Assembly: GCA_024641725.1 (NCBI GenBank)
Contig: JAHECM010000149.1
Location: 1-7,407, forward strand
Direction of reading: 5' to 3'
DNA length: 7,407 nucleotides
Origin: Limnohabitans sp.
Lineage (GTDB): Bacteria > Pseudomonadota > Gammaproteobacteria > Burkholderiales > Burkholderiaceae_C
Made by a program: the position numbers and the translations under genes. Of this stretch, positions 1 to 6,396 are shown one piece after another. The notes beneath the pieces are model-generated. The model saw only the letters and a program-made list of their open reading frames with translations, had not been told where the DNA came from and ran no database searches. How positions within the stretch are numbered: position 1 is the first letter of the stretch; each line of letters begins with the position of its first letter.

Positions 1-257
1 AGCAAGCCCTGGCCGTGTCCACACACAGGCTGGCCGCACGCGCCCTCAAGGGCCAACTCGAGCAACGCTTGGACGAACTGACCGAGCGCGAGCGCGACGT
101 GATGCGCTTGGTGGTGGAAGGTTTGCCGAACAAACTGATCGCCGACCAACTCGACATTTCGGTGCGCACGGTCGAAGTCCACCGCTCACGGGTGTTCGAC
201 AAAATGGACGTCAAATCCGCGGTCGAGCTGGCCAATTTGCTGCGCGAGACGGCATGA
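1..257 (+). CDS. Response regulator, NarL/FixJ (LuxR-type HTH) family, C-terminal part only
   Basis: The reading frame is open from the left edge (first full codon at base 3), so this is the 3' end of a longer gene; 84 residues are visible. A GTG at 15 is not the true start, because the frame continues upstream with protein-like sequence. The visible part is a GerE/LuxR helix-turn-helix: LTERERDVM opens the domain, GLPNKLIADQLDIS is the scaffold helix and turn, and RTVEVHRSRVFDKM is the recognition helix. The preceding basic linker with its alpha-helical look is typical of FixJ-type two-component regulators, whose phospho-acceptor receiver domain would lie off the window. It should bind DNA and activate transcription when phosphorylated; target genes and partner kinase cannot be seen. 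The stop overlaps the next start as ATGA, so it is probably co-translated with the NlpC/P60 gene. A stand-alone LuxR-type regulator is possible but less likely. Confidence 0.9.
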   Translation, partial: QALAVSTHRLAARALKGQLEQRLDELTERERDVMRLVVEGLPNKLIADQLDISVRTVEVHRSRVFDKMDVKSAVELANLLRETA

Positions 258-832
258 AGCACACCCGCCAAGCGTCATCGCCGACCCGGGCACCTCACAC
301 ACATCAGGCACCGCAGGTGCCTGCCCGCCGCGCCCTGCTGGCGGCCCTGTGCTTGCCGCTGACCAGCCTCGGCCTGCTGGGCTTGGGTGCCTGCTCCAGC
401 CCTCCCAAGCAGCCCCCGACATCGGCCATCCAAGCACCCCAAGCACCGGCCCAAGAGGCTCGCCGTGAAATTGCCTTGTTCGCCATGGGCTTGCTGGACA
501 CCCGCTACGCCTGGGGCGGTCGTGGCCCGGCCACCGGCTTTGACTGCTCGGGCTTGGTCAGCCATGTGTACCGCGAAGCCGCCGGCATGCGTCTGCGCGG
601 CAGCGCTGCCGATTTGGGCAAAAAAGTGCGCCCGATCGAGCGCAGCCAATTGCAGCCCGGTGACCTGGTGTTCTTCAACACCCTGGGCGCGCACCACTCG
701 CATGTGGGCGTGTACGTGGGCGATGGCCGATTTGTGCACGCCAGCAACGAGCGCACCGGCGTGCGCATCGACCCCTTGAGCCATCGTTACTACGCACAGC
801 GCTACGAAGGTGCGGGCAGCTTGCTGGACTGA
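254..832 (+). CDS. NlpC/P60 family (C40) peptidoglycan endopeptidase, lipoprotein
   Basis: A 192-residue putative murein endopeptidase that would cut peptide stems of peptidoglycan in the periplasm. The N-terminus has arginines at 25-26, a hydrophobic segment (about 28-44) and the lipobox LGAC, so Cys47 should be lipidated. A short Pro/Ala/Gln-rich linker (49-68) leads to the NlpC/P60 domain (about 70-190). The catalytic Cys98 lies in FDCSGL, His150 in HSHVGVYVG, and a third polar residue, probably His162, in FVHAS; this is the complete triad arrangement of the family. The size is like the small Spr (MepS) and NlpC lipoproteins. The ATG at 254 overlaps the regulator stop (ATGA) and gives a signal peptide with an unusually long n-region of about 26 residues. 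An in-frame GTG at 317 would give a more ordinary signal peptide, but has no clear ribosome site. The exact substrate bond is unknown. Confidence 0.93.
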   Translation: MKHTRQASSPTRAPHTHQAPQVPARRALLAALCLPLTSLGLLGLGACSSPPKQPPTSAIQAPQAPAQEARREIALFAMGLLDTRYAWGGRGPATGFDCSGLVSHVYREAAGMRLRGSAADLGKKVRPIERSQLQPGDLVFFNTLGAHHSHVGVYVGDGRFVHASNERTGVRIDPLSHRYYAQRYEGAGSLLD

Positions 833-857
833 GCGCCCGGGTTGCCTGTCTCTCGGT
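833..857. other. Convergent intergenic gap without a visible terminator
   Basis: Only 25 bases separate the stop of the NlpC/P60 gene (+) from the stop of the phoD gene (-). The gap contains the short palindrome CCCGGG (836-841), but no stem followed by a run of T on either strand. Any intrinsic terminator must be weak or lie inside a coding end, or termination is Rho dependent. Confidence 0.5.
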
Positions 858-2273
858 TCAGCGCAATTCTTGTTCGGTAATTTTCTTCTCAAACAACTTT
901 TGGCCTTGGCGGTCCGCCATGGTGATGTTGAGCGTTCTTTGTCCACGTTTACCCGTGACTTCAAGCTCGCAAAAATTGCTTTGTGTAACCACGCTGCCCG
1001 GCACGATGCGCTGGTTGTCCTTGAGGTCTTCCTCCGGATTTTGATAAGCGCCTGCCGTACTCGGAGAACAAGTGAGCTCATACAGCGGGTAAGTGCCAGA
1101 GCGTTCTTGCTTGAGCAACACCGAGAAATGCCGATCACCTGACATCAGCATCACACCAGGCACCTTTTGCTTGTCCAGCCAACTCAAAAATTGCTGACTT
1201 TCCTTTTCAAAGCGATTCCAACCTTCATAGCGGTTGTTGAGATTCAAAACCTGACCAGCTGTGACCACCAGCTTCCAGGTTGCGGTGGACGACAACAGGG
1301 CATTTTTCAGCCACCGCAGCTGGGCGGCACCATACAACTGCTTATCCTCGTCAATCAATTTGTCGCTGTCGCGGTACCACCGGTCATCCAACATGAAGAA
1401 CTCGACGTCGCTGCTGCGGTGCTGTGTGAAGACACCAGGCAAATCTGGCAAGCCATAACTGGGGTTGGCCCAGTATTGCTGGAACAGCGCCAGCGCGGTG
1501 GCCTTGAACGGGTTGGAAGCATTGCTGTCATTGACGCCGTAATCATGGTCGTCCCAGGTTGCCAAATGGCGTCCGGTTTGCAACAGCGCTTGCAGCTCAG
1601 GCAATGCGCGCCATTTGTCATAACGCTGGGCCATGGCCGCGCGGTCGTCAAAATCAGGCTCTCGCAAATACACGTTGTCCCCCATCCACAGGGTCACGTC
1701 GGGCTGGCGAGAGGCCATGGATTCATAGATGACGTTGCTTTGGCCATAAGGGCGGCCCGGCCGGTCTTCCTGCTCATCGTTGGTGTACGCACAGGAGCTG
1801 GCCAAGATGCGCAGGGCAGGGGGATCTGTACGCCACTGCCACAAGGATTCTGTCTTGAACGAATACGGAGGCGATGTTTTTTGTTGCCGTCCTTTGCCCC
1901 AGACCAGCTTGTATTGGTAACGAGTGCCCGGTTGAAGCTGCTCCACCGTCCAAATGTGGCTGTTGCGGTCTGAACTTAACAAGACAGCTTGTGTTTCTTG
2001 CGCCATGCCCGTGGGTTGACCTGCAGCATCCAGCGCCTGATAAACCATGCGCACAGGCACCCGCCCTGCGCTAGGCAAACTTGGCAATTGCGCCCAGATC
2101 CGAGCTGAGCGCATCGTGACGGCCCCCGCCATCGGCCCAACCACCTTGGCCTCAACGCTGGCTTCCCAAATTTTGGGCTGCACTGACATGGCTTGTGCCT
2201 GACACATGCCATGCCAGCACATCGCAGCAAAAAACACAACACCACTCAAGGTGTGAAAAGTCATTTTGCTCAT
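858..2273 (-). CDS. phoD: PhoD-type metallophosphatase / alkaline phosphodiesterase, exported
   Basis: A 471-residue exported phosphoesterase of the PhoD family, whose studied members are Fe/Ca-dependent enzymes cleaving phosphomonoesters and phosphodiesters. Residues 1-28 form a Sec-like signal ending AQA. An N-terminal beta-rich domain (about 40-140) precedes the metallophosphatase domain (about 150-460). The metal and active-site motifs are in the usual order: SCAY (160-163), MGDNVYLRE (197-205), ATWDDHDYGVND (238-249), DDRWYR (296-301) and MSGDRHFS (377-384). The length fits the family. No twin-arginine motif is present, although the best known PhoD is Tat-exported. The gene is last in the minus-strand block, its ATG overlapping the exbB stop by 4 bases (ATGA), so translation is probably coupled. 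Being cotranscribed with a TonB receptor system suggests it hydrolyses an organophosphate in the periplasm or at the cell surface. The true substrate is not readable from the sequence. Confidence 0.93.
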   Translation of the reverse strand: MSKMTFHTLSGVVFFAAMCWHGMCQAQAMSVQPKIWEASVEAKVVGPMAGAVTMRSARIWAQLPSLPSAGRVPVRMVYQALDAAGQPTGMAQETQAVLLSSDRNSHIWTVEQLQPGTRYQYKLVWGKGRQQKTSPPYSFKTESLWQWRTDPPALRILASSCAYTNDEQEDRPGRPYGQSNVIYESMASRQPDVTLWMGDNVYLREPDFDDRAAMAQRYDKWRALPELQALLQTGRHLATWDDHDYGVNDSNASNPFKATALALFQQYWANPSYGLPDLPGVFTQHRSSDVEFFMLDDRWYRDSDKLIDEDKQLYGAAQLRWLKNALLSSTATWKLVVTAGQVLNLNNRYEGWNRFEKESQQFLSWLDKQKVPGVMLMSGDRHFSVLLKQERSGTYPLYELTCSPSTAGAYQNPEEDLKDNQRIVPGSVVTQSNFCELEVTGKRGQRTLNITMADRQGQKLFEKKITEQELR

Positions 2274-2833
2274 GACAGTTTCAGCATCAACATTTTTAAA
2301 CGCTCACCGATGCGTTCATTGCGATCACTCAGGTAATTGAAGACCATCAAGCCGATCAACGCGATCGAAATGCCCAGTGCCGTGGCATACAAAGCAGTAC
2401 CAATGCCTGCGCTGACGCCCGCAGGATCAGACATGCCTGATTTGGATAAAGCTAAAAAGGTATCCACGATGCCGAAGATGGTGCCTAACAAGCCCATCAG
2501 CGGCGCCGCCGTGACGATGGTGTCCAACAGCCAAAGACGTGAACTGAGCTCATCGCGCGCATGCAGATAAGCCGCATCGGCACGGTCAAGTCGCTGCTCG
2601 GGTGTCAGATCCAGTTTACGGTCTTCAATGAGTCTGGCCACCATGTCCGAAACCACATCTTGCCCAAGGCTGGCGGACAGGTTTTCCGGCTGGCCCTCGA
2701 CCGTGGCCAAAAGCTTCTTGGCCCGGTGCATGTTGACGCCGGAAAAAATGATCCGCTCAGCGCTGACCACCAGGGCAATGACCGCCGAGATGATCATCAG
2801 GCCAAAACTGAGCTGGTGTAGAAAATCAGTCAT
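2270..2833 (-). CDS. exbB: MotA/TolQ/ExbB proton channel protein
   Basis: A 187-residue inner-membrane protein of the ExbB/TolQ family, which with ExbD forms the proton channel that energises TonB. Three membrane spans are visible: about 8-28, 103-127 and 146-167. The cytoplasmic loop (30-100) is charged. Family signatures are present: PLMGLLGTIFGIVDTF (111-126) in the second span and GIGTALYATALGISIAL (143-159) in the third, including the conserved Thr151 in YATALG. It is shorter than E. coli ExbB (about 244 residues) and lacks an N-terminal periplasmic extension. Its ATG lies 4 bases after the receptor stop and its stop overlaps the phoD start. The placement is odd: exbB normally sits beside exbD, but here the receptor and tonB genes lie between them. 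TolQ is a less likely identity because no tolA, tolB or pal is nearby. Confidence 0.93.
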   Translation of the reverse strand: MTDFLHQLSFGLMIISAVIALVVSAERIIFSGVNMHRAKKLLATVEGQPENLSASLGQDVVSDMVARLIEDRKLDLTPEQRLDRADAAYLHARDELSSRLWLLDTIVTAAPLMGLLGTIFGIVDTFLALSKSGMSDPAGVSAGIGTALYATALGISIALIGLMVFNYLSDRNERIGERLKMLMLKLS

Positions 2834-2837
2834 GTGC

Positions 2838-5228
2838 TCAGAAGTCCGAAGACAGGCTCACGCTGGCAAATCGAGGTGCCCCGACGTAATACTGAGGAAT
2901 ACCGCTGCCACTGCCTTTGGTCGTGTCGACGGTGGTGGTGATGCTGGAGCCGCTGCCGGAATTGGCAATCAAGTACTTTTTGTCAAACAAGTTGCTGATG
3001 TTCAGACGCAAGGTCGGGTTTTTGAAGAAACCTGATGAGGCAAAGCGGTACCCGGCATTGAGGTCGGCCGTGGTGTACGCGTCCAGCGACTCGTCGTTCA
3101 TGAGCGTGGTGTAGCGTTTGCCCACGTGTTTGGCCGACAGCGAGGCCAGGTACGGGCCGTTGGCATATTGGGCCGAGGCACCCAGCATCAGCTTCGGTGT
3201 ATCCGGGAAGTCCTTGCCAGCTGTTGCCAAGGTGGATGTGGCTGAAACTGGGAAGTTGCTGTTGAGCACGCTTTCGGTAAAGCTGGCCGAACCAAAGAAG
3301 CTCCAACCGTGTTTGGGGGTGGTGCCCGCTTGCAGTTCGATGCCACGGACGCGGGAGTCTCCCACATTGAAGTCGGTGTAGCTGGCCGTCTCAGGATTGA
3401 ACCCCGAAGCCAAGCGGTTCTTGAAATTGACTTGGTAAAAGGCCACGGAAGCTTTGACGTCCTGACCTGCAAATCGCAAACCGGCTTCTGTGTTCAGTGC
3501 AGTTTCGGCCTGAATGCTGTTGTTCGGTTTGAGCGTGAAACCACCCAACACGCCATTGGTGAATGTGCCACCGTTGACCCAACCGGAGAGCACAAAGTTG
3601 GACGGTGCGCGCATGTTCTGCGTCACGTTGCCATAAGCTTGCCAAGCATCGTCGATCTTGTAACGCACACCGAACGAGGGCAAGGTCTTGGCATAGGTGC
3701 GTGAAACTTGATAATCCGCACCCAAGCCAGAACCGCTCGATGCAGTGTTTTCAAAGTCGCGGGTAATGCCTGTGTAGCGTAAAGCTGGGACGAGTTCCAG
3801 ACGGCCGAGGTTGATGGTGTCGGTCACGAAAATAGATTTTCCGGTGGAAATCGTACGGTAGTTACGACCTTCATATGTTGTGCCATCGTTGTACTTCAAC
3901 AGGTTGTTGCGCAACCACAAATCGCCAATGTTGCCGCTGTTGTCCAGCGTGGTGCCCGGTTGGGTCTGGCGGTGGTTGGCCCGCTCAAACCACACACCAG
4001 CCAGAATCTTGTGGTTATCGACGTCGTAGTTGGCCTTGAAGGTCGCGCCCGGACGGTTGGTCTGTGTCACGCTTCCACGGTAGATGCCCACAGTGTCGGT
4101 CTTGAGGCCATTGCCATTGATGTCGGCAACGCCACCGTGCACGCCGGTAGTGCCCTCGGCCAATGTGGTCTGCTGTGTGCCCCCCGTGCCGTAGCCGTAC
4201 CAGAAGTAGGGCTCAGCTGACAAGGTGAGCTTGTCGTTGATGCGCGACTGCAAGCGCGCGGTCAACAAAGCATTTTCAAACGGGTTGAGCGAGTAGCCGT
4301 AATAAGCGGTCTTGGTGCGGGGCGTTGCGCCCGCACTGCCGTAAGCAAAGTTTGTTGTGACGTTTTCATTGCCTAACGCCAGGTGCTGCGGAACCACACT
4401 TGAGAAATCAAGGCTGGGGTTGGCTGCAAATTCGGCCTTGGTCAGAGTCAAATAGTTGTTATTGACCGCACGGTTGTAGGCCAGGTTGGCATTGAAGGTC
4501 GTGGCCGCGGAGATTTTCGACTCGAACCCCAAGTCAATGTGATCACGATTGGCGCCGCCTAAGCCTTTGAACTTGTCCGAACTCGATTTGGAAAAAGACG
4601 CAAAAGCCTTGTAGGGCGTGTCTGTGCCTTGGAGGCCAGTATCCACGCGCATGAAACTGCGGCGGAAATTGAGTTGCCCCAGAGACTGGGTCAAGCGAAC
4701 GTTGAACTTGTCATTGGGTGCGCAAGTGACCAGGCCCACGTTGCCGCCCGAAGCGCCCACATGGGGAGCGTCGGTATCGGTAGCACCTTGCGTGATGAAC
4801 ACTTCGCACAGGTTTTCGCTGTCGGTGTATTCCTGCGGATAAACCGCAAAATTACCCGAGTCATTGACCGGCGCGCCGTTGATGGTGAAGCCCATTTGGT
4901 CGCTGTTGAAACCGCGCACGCGCAAGTTACCCCCAAAAAGGCCGGTGGCGTCGTAGCTGCTGCTGTTCACGCCGGGCAACAAATTGAGCAACTGGTAGGC
5001 GTTGGCAGAAGCGCGCTCTTTTTCGATGGCTGCGCGTGTCACGGTGCTCTTGGCCTTGACGCTGTCGTCGTCAATCATCAGGCCATTGCCGAGCGCATCG
5101 CCACTGCCGGTGATTTTGACGGTGCCAATGTCGGTGCTCGATTGAGCCAATGCGGCGTGTTGCAGGCCCGCAGCCGCCAGGCCCAGGGTCAAAAGCGACA
5201 AACGCCAAATGGTGGTGTGTTTTTTCAT
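2838..5228 (-). CDS. TonB-dependent outer membrane receptor
   Basis: A 796-residue outer-membrane gated transporter. Residues 1-28 are a signal peptide (KK start, hydrophobic core, ALA cleavage). A TonB-box-like stretch IGTVKITG (34-41) follows. The plug is about 58-170, with NAYQLLNLLPGV (76-87), NLRVRGFNSDQMGFTINGAPV (101-121, a core plug motif) and GASGGNVGLV (158-167). The remainder is a long beta barrel with alternating aromatic strands, a late NISNLFDKKYLI motif typical of the last strands, and a terminal Phe. Only two cysteines are seen, Cys141 and Cys169, both in the plug. A DINGNGLKTD loop at 369-378 resembles a calcium-binding loop. The ATG at 5228 is chosen because GAAAG stands 8 bases upstream; an ATG at 5243 and a TTG at 5267 lack a ribosome site. 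The ligand is unknown. Siderophore uptake is the commonest role of the superfamily, but the phoD neighbour favours an organophosphate. Confidence 0.95.
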   Translation of the reverse strand: MKKHTTIWRLSLLTLGLAAAGLQHAALAQSSTDIGTVKITGSGDALGNGLMIDDDSVKAKSTVTRAAIEKERASANAYQLLNLLPGVNSSSYDATGLFGGNLRVRGFNSDQMGFTINGAPVNDSGNFAVYPQEYTDSENLCEVFITQGATDTDAPHVGASGGNVGLVTCAPNDKFNVRLTQSLGQLNFRRSFMRVDTGLQGTDTPYKAFASFSKSSSDKFKGLGGANRDHIDLGFESKISAATTFNANLAYNRAVNNNYLTLTKAEFAANPSLDFSSVVPQHLALGNENVTTNFAYGSAGATPRTKTAYYGYSLNPFENALLTARLQSRINDKLTLSAEPYFWYGYGTGGTQQTTLAEGTTGVHGGVADINGNGLKTDTVGIYRGSVTQTNRPGATFKANYDVDNHKILAGVWFERANHRQTQPGTTLDNSGNIGDLWLRNNLLKYNDGTTYEGRNYRTISTGKSIFVTDTINLGRLELVPALRYTGITRDFENTASSGSGLGADYQVSRTYAKTLPSFGVRYKIDDAWQAYGNVTQNMRAPSNFVLSGWVNGGTFTNGVLGGFTLKPNNSIQAETALNTEAGLRFAGQDVKASVAFYQVNFKNRLASGFNPETASYTDFNVGDSRVRGIELQAGTTPKHGWSFFGSASFTESVLNSNFPVSATSTLATAGKDFPDTPKLMLGASAQYANGPYLASLSAKHVGKRYTTLMNDESLDAYTTADLNAGYRFASSGFFKNPTLRLNISNLFDKKYLIANSGSGSSITTTVDTTKGSGSGIPQYYVGAPRFASVSLSSDF

Positions 5229-5236
5229 GATGCGTG

Positions 5237-5241
5237 CTTTC
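5237..5241 (-). promoter_or_regulatory. Ribosome binding site deciding the receptor start
   Basis: GAAAG on the minus strand stands 8 bases before the ATG at 5228. The longer in-frame alternatives (ATG at 5243, TTG at 5267) have only AT-rich sequence before them and would add residues ahead of a normal signal peptide. This supports the shorter protein. Confidence 0.55.
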
Positions 5242-5263
5242 ATTTGAAAAAGAATAAATAAAC

Positions 5264-5977
5264 TCAAGAATTCTCAATCTGGTATTTCAAGGCCACGACA
5301 AAGCGGTGCCTGTCCTGCCCGGAAAAGGCTTCACCAAAACTCGGGTACTGCCCAGCACGCACAGTGCGAAGGGCCTCGCTGTCCAGGAGGTTCGACCCCG
5401 AGCTGTTGACTACGCCCGAACCCAGAAGCTCACCTTGGTGCGAAATTTCTAACCACAACCGCACCGTGCCCTGAGGCTGCGTCAGTCGCGCCTCACGGCT
5501 GGTCGGATACCGTTTGATGCGCTCAAGGTATGCCAGCAATTTGCCCTCGTAAGTGCTGTTCATGGTCTGCGCAGGCTCTGCAACCAAGGGCTTGCTGGGT
5601 AAGGACGCTGGCACCGCCACAACGGGTGCGGCAGCGGTCGGAACATGCGTCGCACGGCTTTCGGCGGCAGGCGCAAGTATTTCGCTCGTTTGCGTGTTCG
5701 TCGCCACGGACTTCGGTACCACTGGCACTACCGGCACCTCTGGCGTCACAGCTTTTGAGGCCACAGTCGGGGGCGATGCCAAGGGCTTGGGCTGGGGGAT
5801 GGGCGTGCTGGGTATCTCTGGGGTTTCCAGGTACGCAAGCATTTCTGTTTGTTCTGTGGGCAACATCGGGGCAGGCCATTGGCTGGCACCCCACAAAATA
5901 CTCAAACCCATGAGCGCGGCAAACGACCACGAAACCGGATCGCGTTGCTGGTAAACCCACTGGACAGTTGCAGCCAT
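5264..5977 (-). CDS. tonB: Energy transducer TonB
   Basis: A 237-residue TonB-family protein that spans the periplasm and transfers energy from ExbB/ExbD to the outer-membrane receptor. The short cytoplasmic N-terminus is followed by one membrane anchor (about 15-32, WSFAALMGLSILWGASQW). A long Pro/Ala/Val-rich periplasmic spacer (about 35-137) includes PQPKPL and VPVVPVVPK. The C-terminal TonB domain runs about 142-237. It shows RIKRYPTSREARL (153-165), which carries the characteristic Tyr-Pro motif, then GTVRLWLEISHQGEL (170-184) and the SGSNLLDSEALRTVR helix (193-207). The size is close to E. coli TonB (239). A strong ribosome site, GAGGAA (5987-5992), lies 9 bases before the ATG and overlaps the end of exbD; the two genes are 5 bases apart. 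The receptor start follows 35 bases after its stop. Its position between exbD and the receptor suggests it is dedicated to this receptor, though this is inference. Confidence 0.94.
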   Translation of the reverse strand: MAATVQWVYQQRDPVSWSFAALMGLSILWGASQWPAPMLPTEQTEMLAYLETPEIPSTPIPQPKPLASPPTVASKAVTPEVPVVPVVPKSVATNTQTSEILAPAAESRATHVPTAAAPVVAVPASLPSKPLVAEPAQTMNSTYEGKLLAYLERIKRYPTSREARLTQPQGTVRLWLEISHQGELLGSGVVNSSGSNLLDSEALRTVRAGQYPSFGEAFSGQDRHRFVVALKYQIENS

Positions 5978-5982
5978 GGGTC

Positions 5983-6396
5983 TTACTTCCTCTGGGCAGC
6001 GATGGTCATCGCATCAATGCCCTGTGATTTGAGCACGTCCATAGCGTCTACCAAGCGCTGCAAGGGGGCGTCCTGATCGCCCTGAATCACCACAGCGATT
6101 CCGTGCGCTGCCGTTTGCTTGCGCTGCTGCAGTTGTTGACCCATTTGTGCGAGGCTGTCCACTGGGCGCCCGTCCAGCACATACGCGCCCTGTGCCGGAA
6201 TGCCAAGTAACACGCGATCAGGGGGGCGGCTGTCCTGCGTCTGCGCAGACACCGGCAACTTGACCTTCAATCCCAAGGCTGGGATCACGTTAATGCTGAT
6301 GAGGACAAAAAAGACCAACAAAAACATCATCACATCGATCATCGGAATGATTTCGATGCGGGACTTTTTTCTTGGTGAGGGAGGAAAACGACGCAT
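5983..6396 (-). CDS. exbD: ExbD/TolR family biopolymer transport protein
   Basis: A 137-residue ExbD-type protein, the partner of ExbB in the proton channel that drives TonB. A basic cytoplasmic start (MRRFPPSPRKKSRIEIIP) leads into a single membrane span (about 19-39). This holds the proton-carrying aspartate, Asp21, in IPMIDVMMFLLVFFVL. The periplasmic part (about 40-137) has the family's GLKVKLP turn and the late AVVIQGDQDAPLQRLVDAMD segment, which matches the conserved region ending in a short helix. Length is normal (E. coli ExbD about 141). The ATG at 6396 is chosen because the protein then begins like its relatives. An in-frame GTG (6411) and TTG (6417) would add up to seven residues. 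None of these starts has a convincing ribosome site, so the start is uncertain by up to 21 bases. It is the first gene of the block, before tonB. Confidence 0.92.
   Translation of the reverse strand: MRRFPPSPRKKSRIEIIPMIDVMMFLLVFFVLISINVIPALGLKVKLPVSAQTQDSRPPDRVLLGIPAQGAYVLDGRPVDSLAQMGQQLQQRKQTAAHGIAVVIQGDQDAPLQRLVDAMDVLKSQGIDAMTIAAQRK
5987..5992 (-). promoter_or_regulatory. Strong ribosome binding site of tonB
   Basis: GAGGAA on the minus strand lies 9 bases before the tonB ATG and overlaps the last codons of exbD. It is the best ribosome site inside the block and confirms the tonB start. Confidence 0.6.

Noticed and set aside
275..1138. 287-residue open frame on the minus strand
   Set aside because: It lies antisense to the NlpC/P60 gene and runs into the end of phoD in another frame; composition is Ala/Gln/Arg-rich without domains. 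A shadow of GC-rich coding DNA.
1167..1973. 268-residue open frame on the plus strand
   Set aside because: Fully antisense to phoD, whose motifs are complete; no recognisable domain and no ribosome site.
4629..5261. 210-residue open frame on the plus strand
   Set aside because: Antisense to the receptor's signal and plug region; the receptor motifs explain this DNA.
5229..5267. Extended receptor N-terminus from TTG 5267 or ATG 5243
   Set aside because: No ribosome site, and the extension precedes a normal KK-type signal peptide; the ATG at 5228 is better supported.
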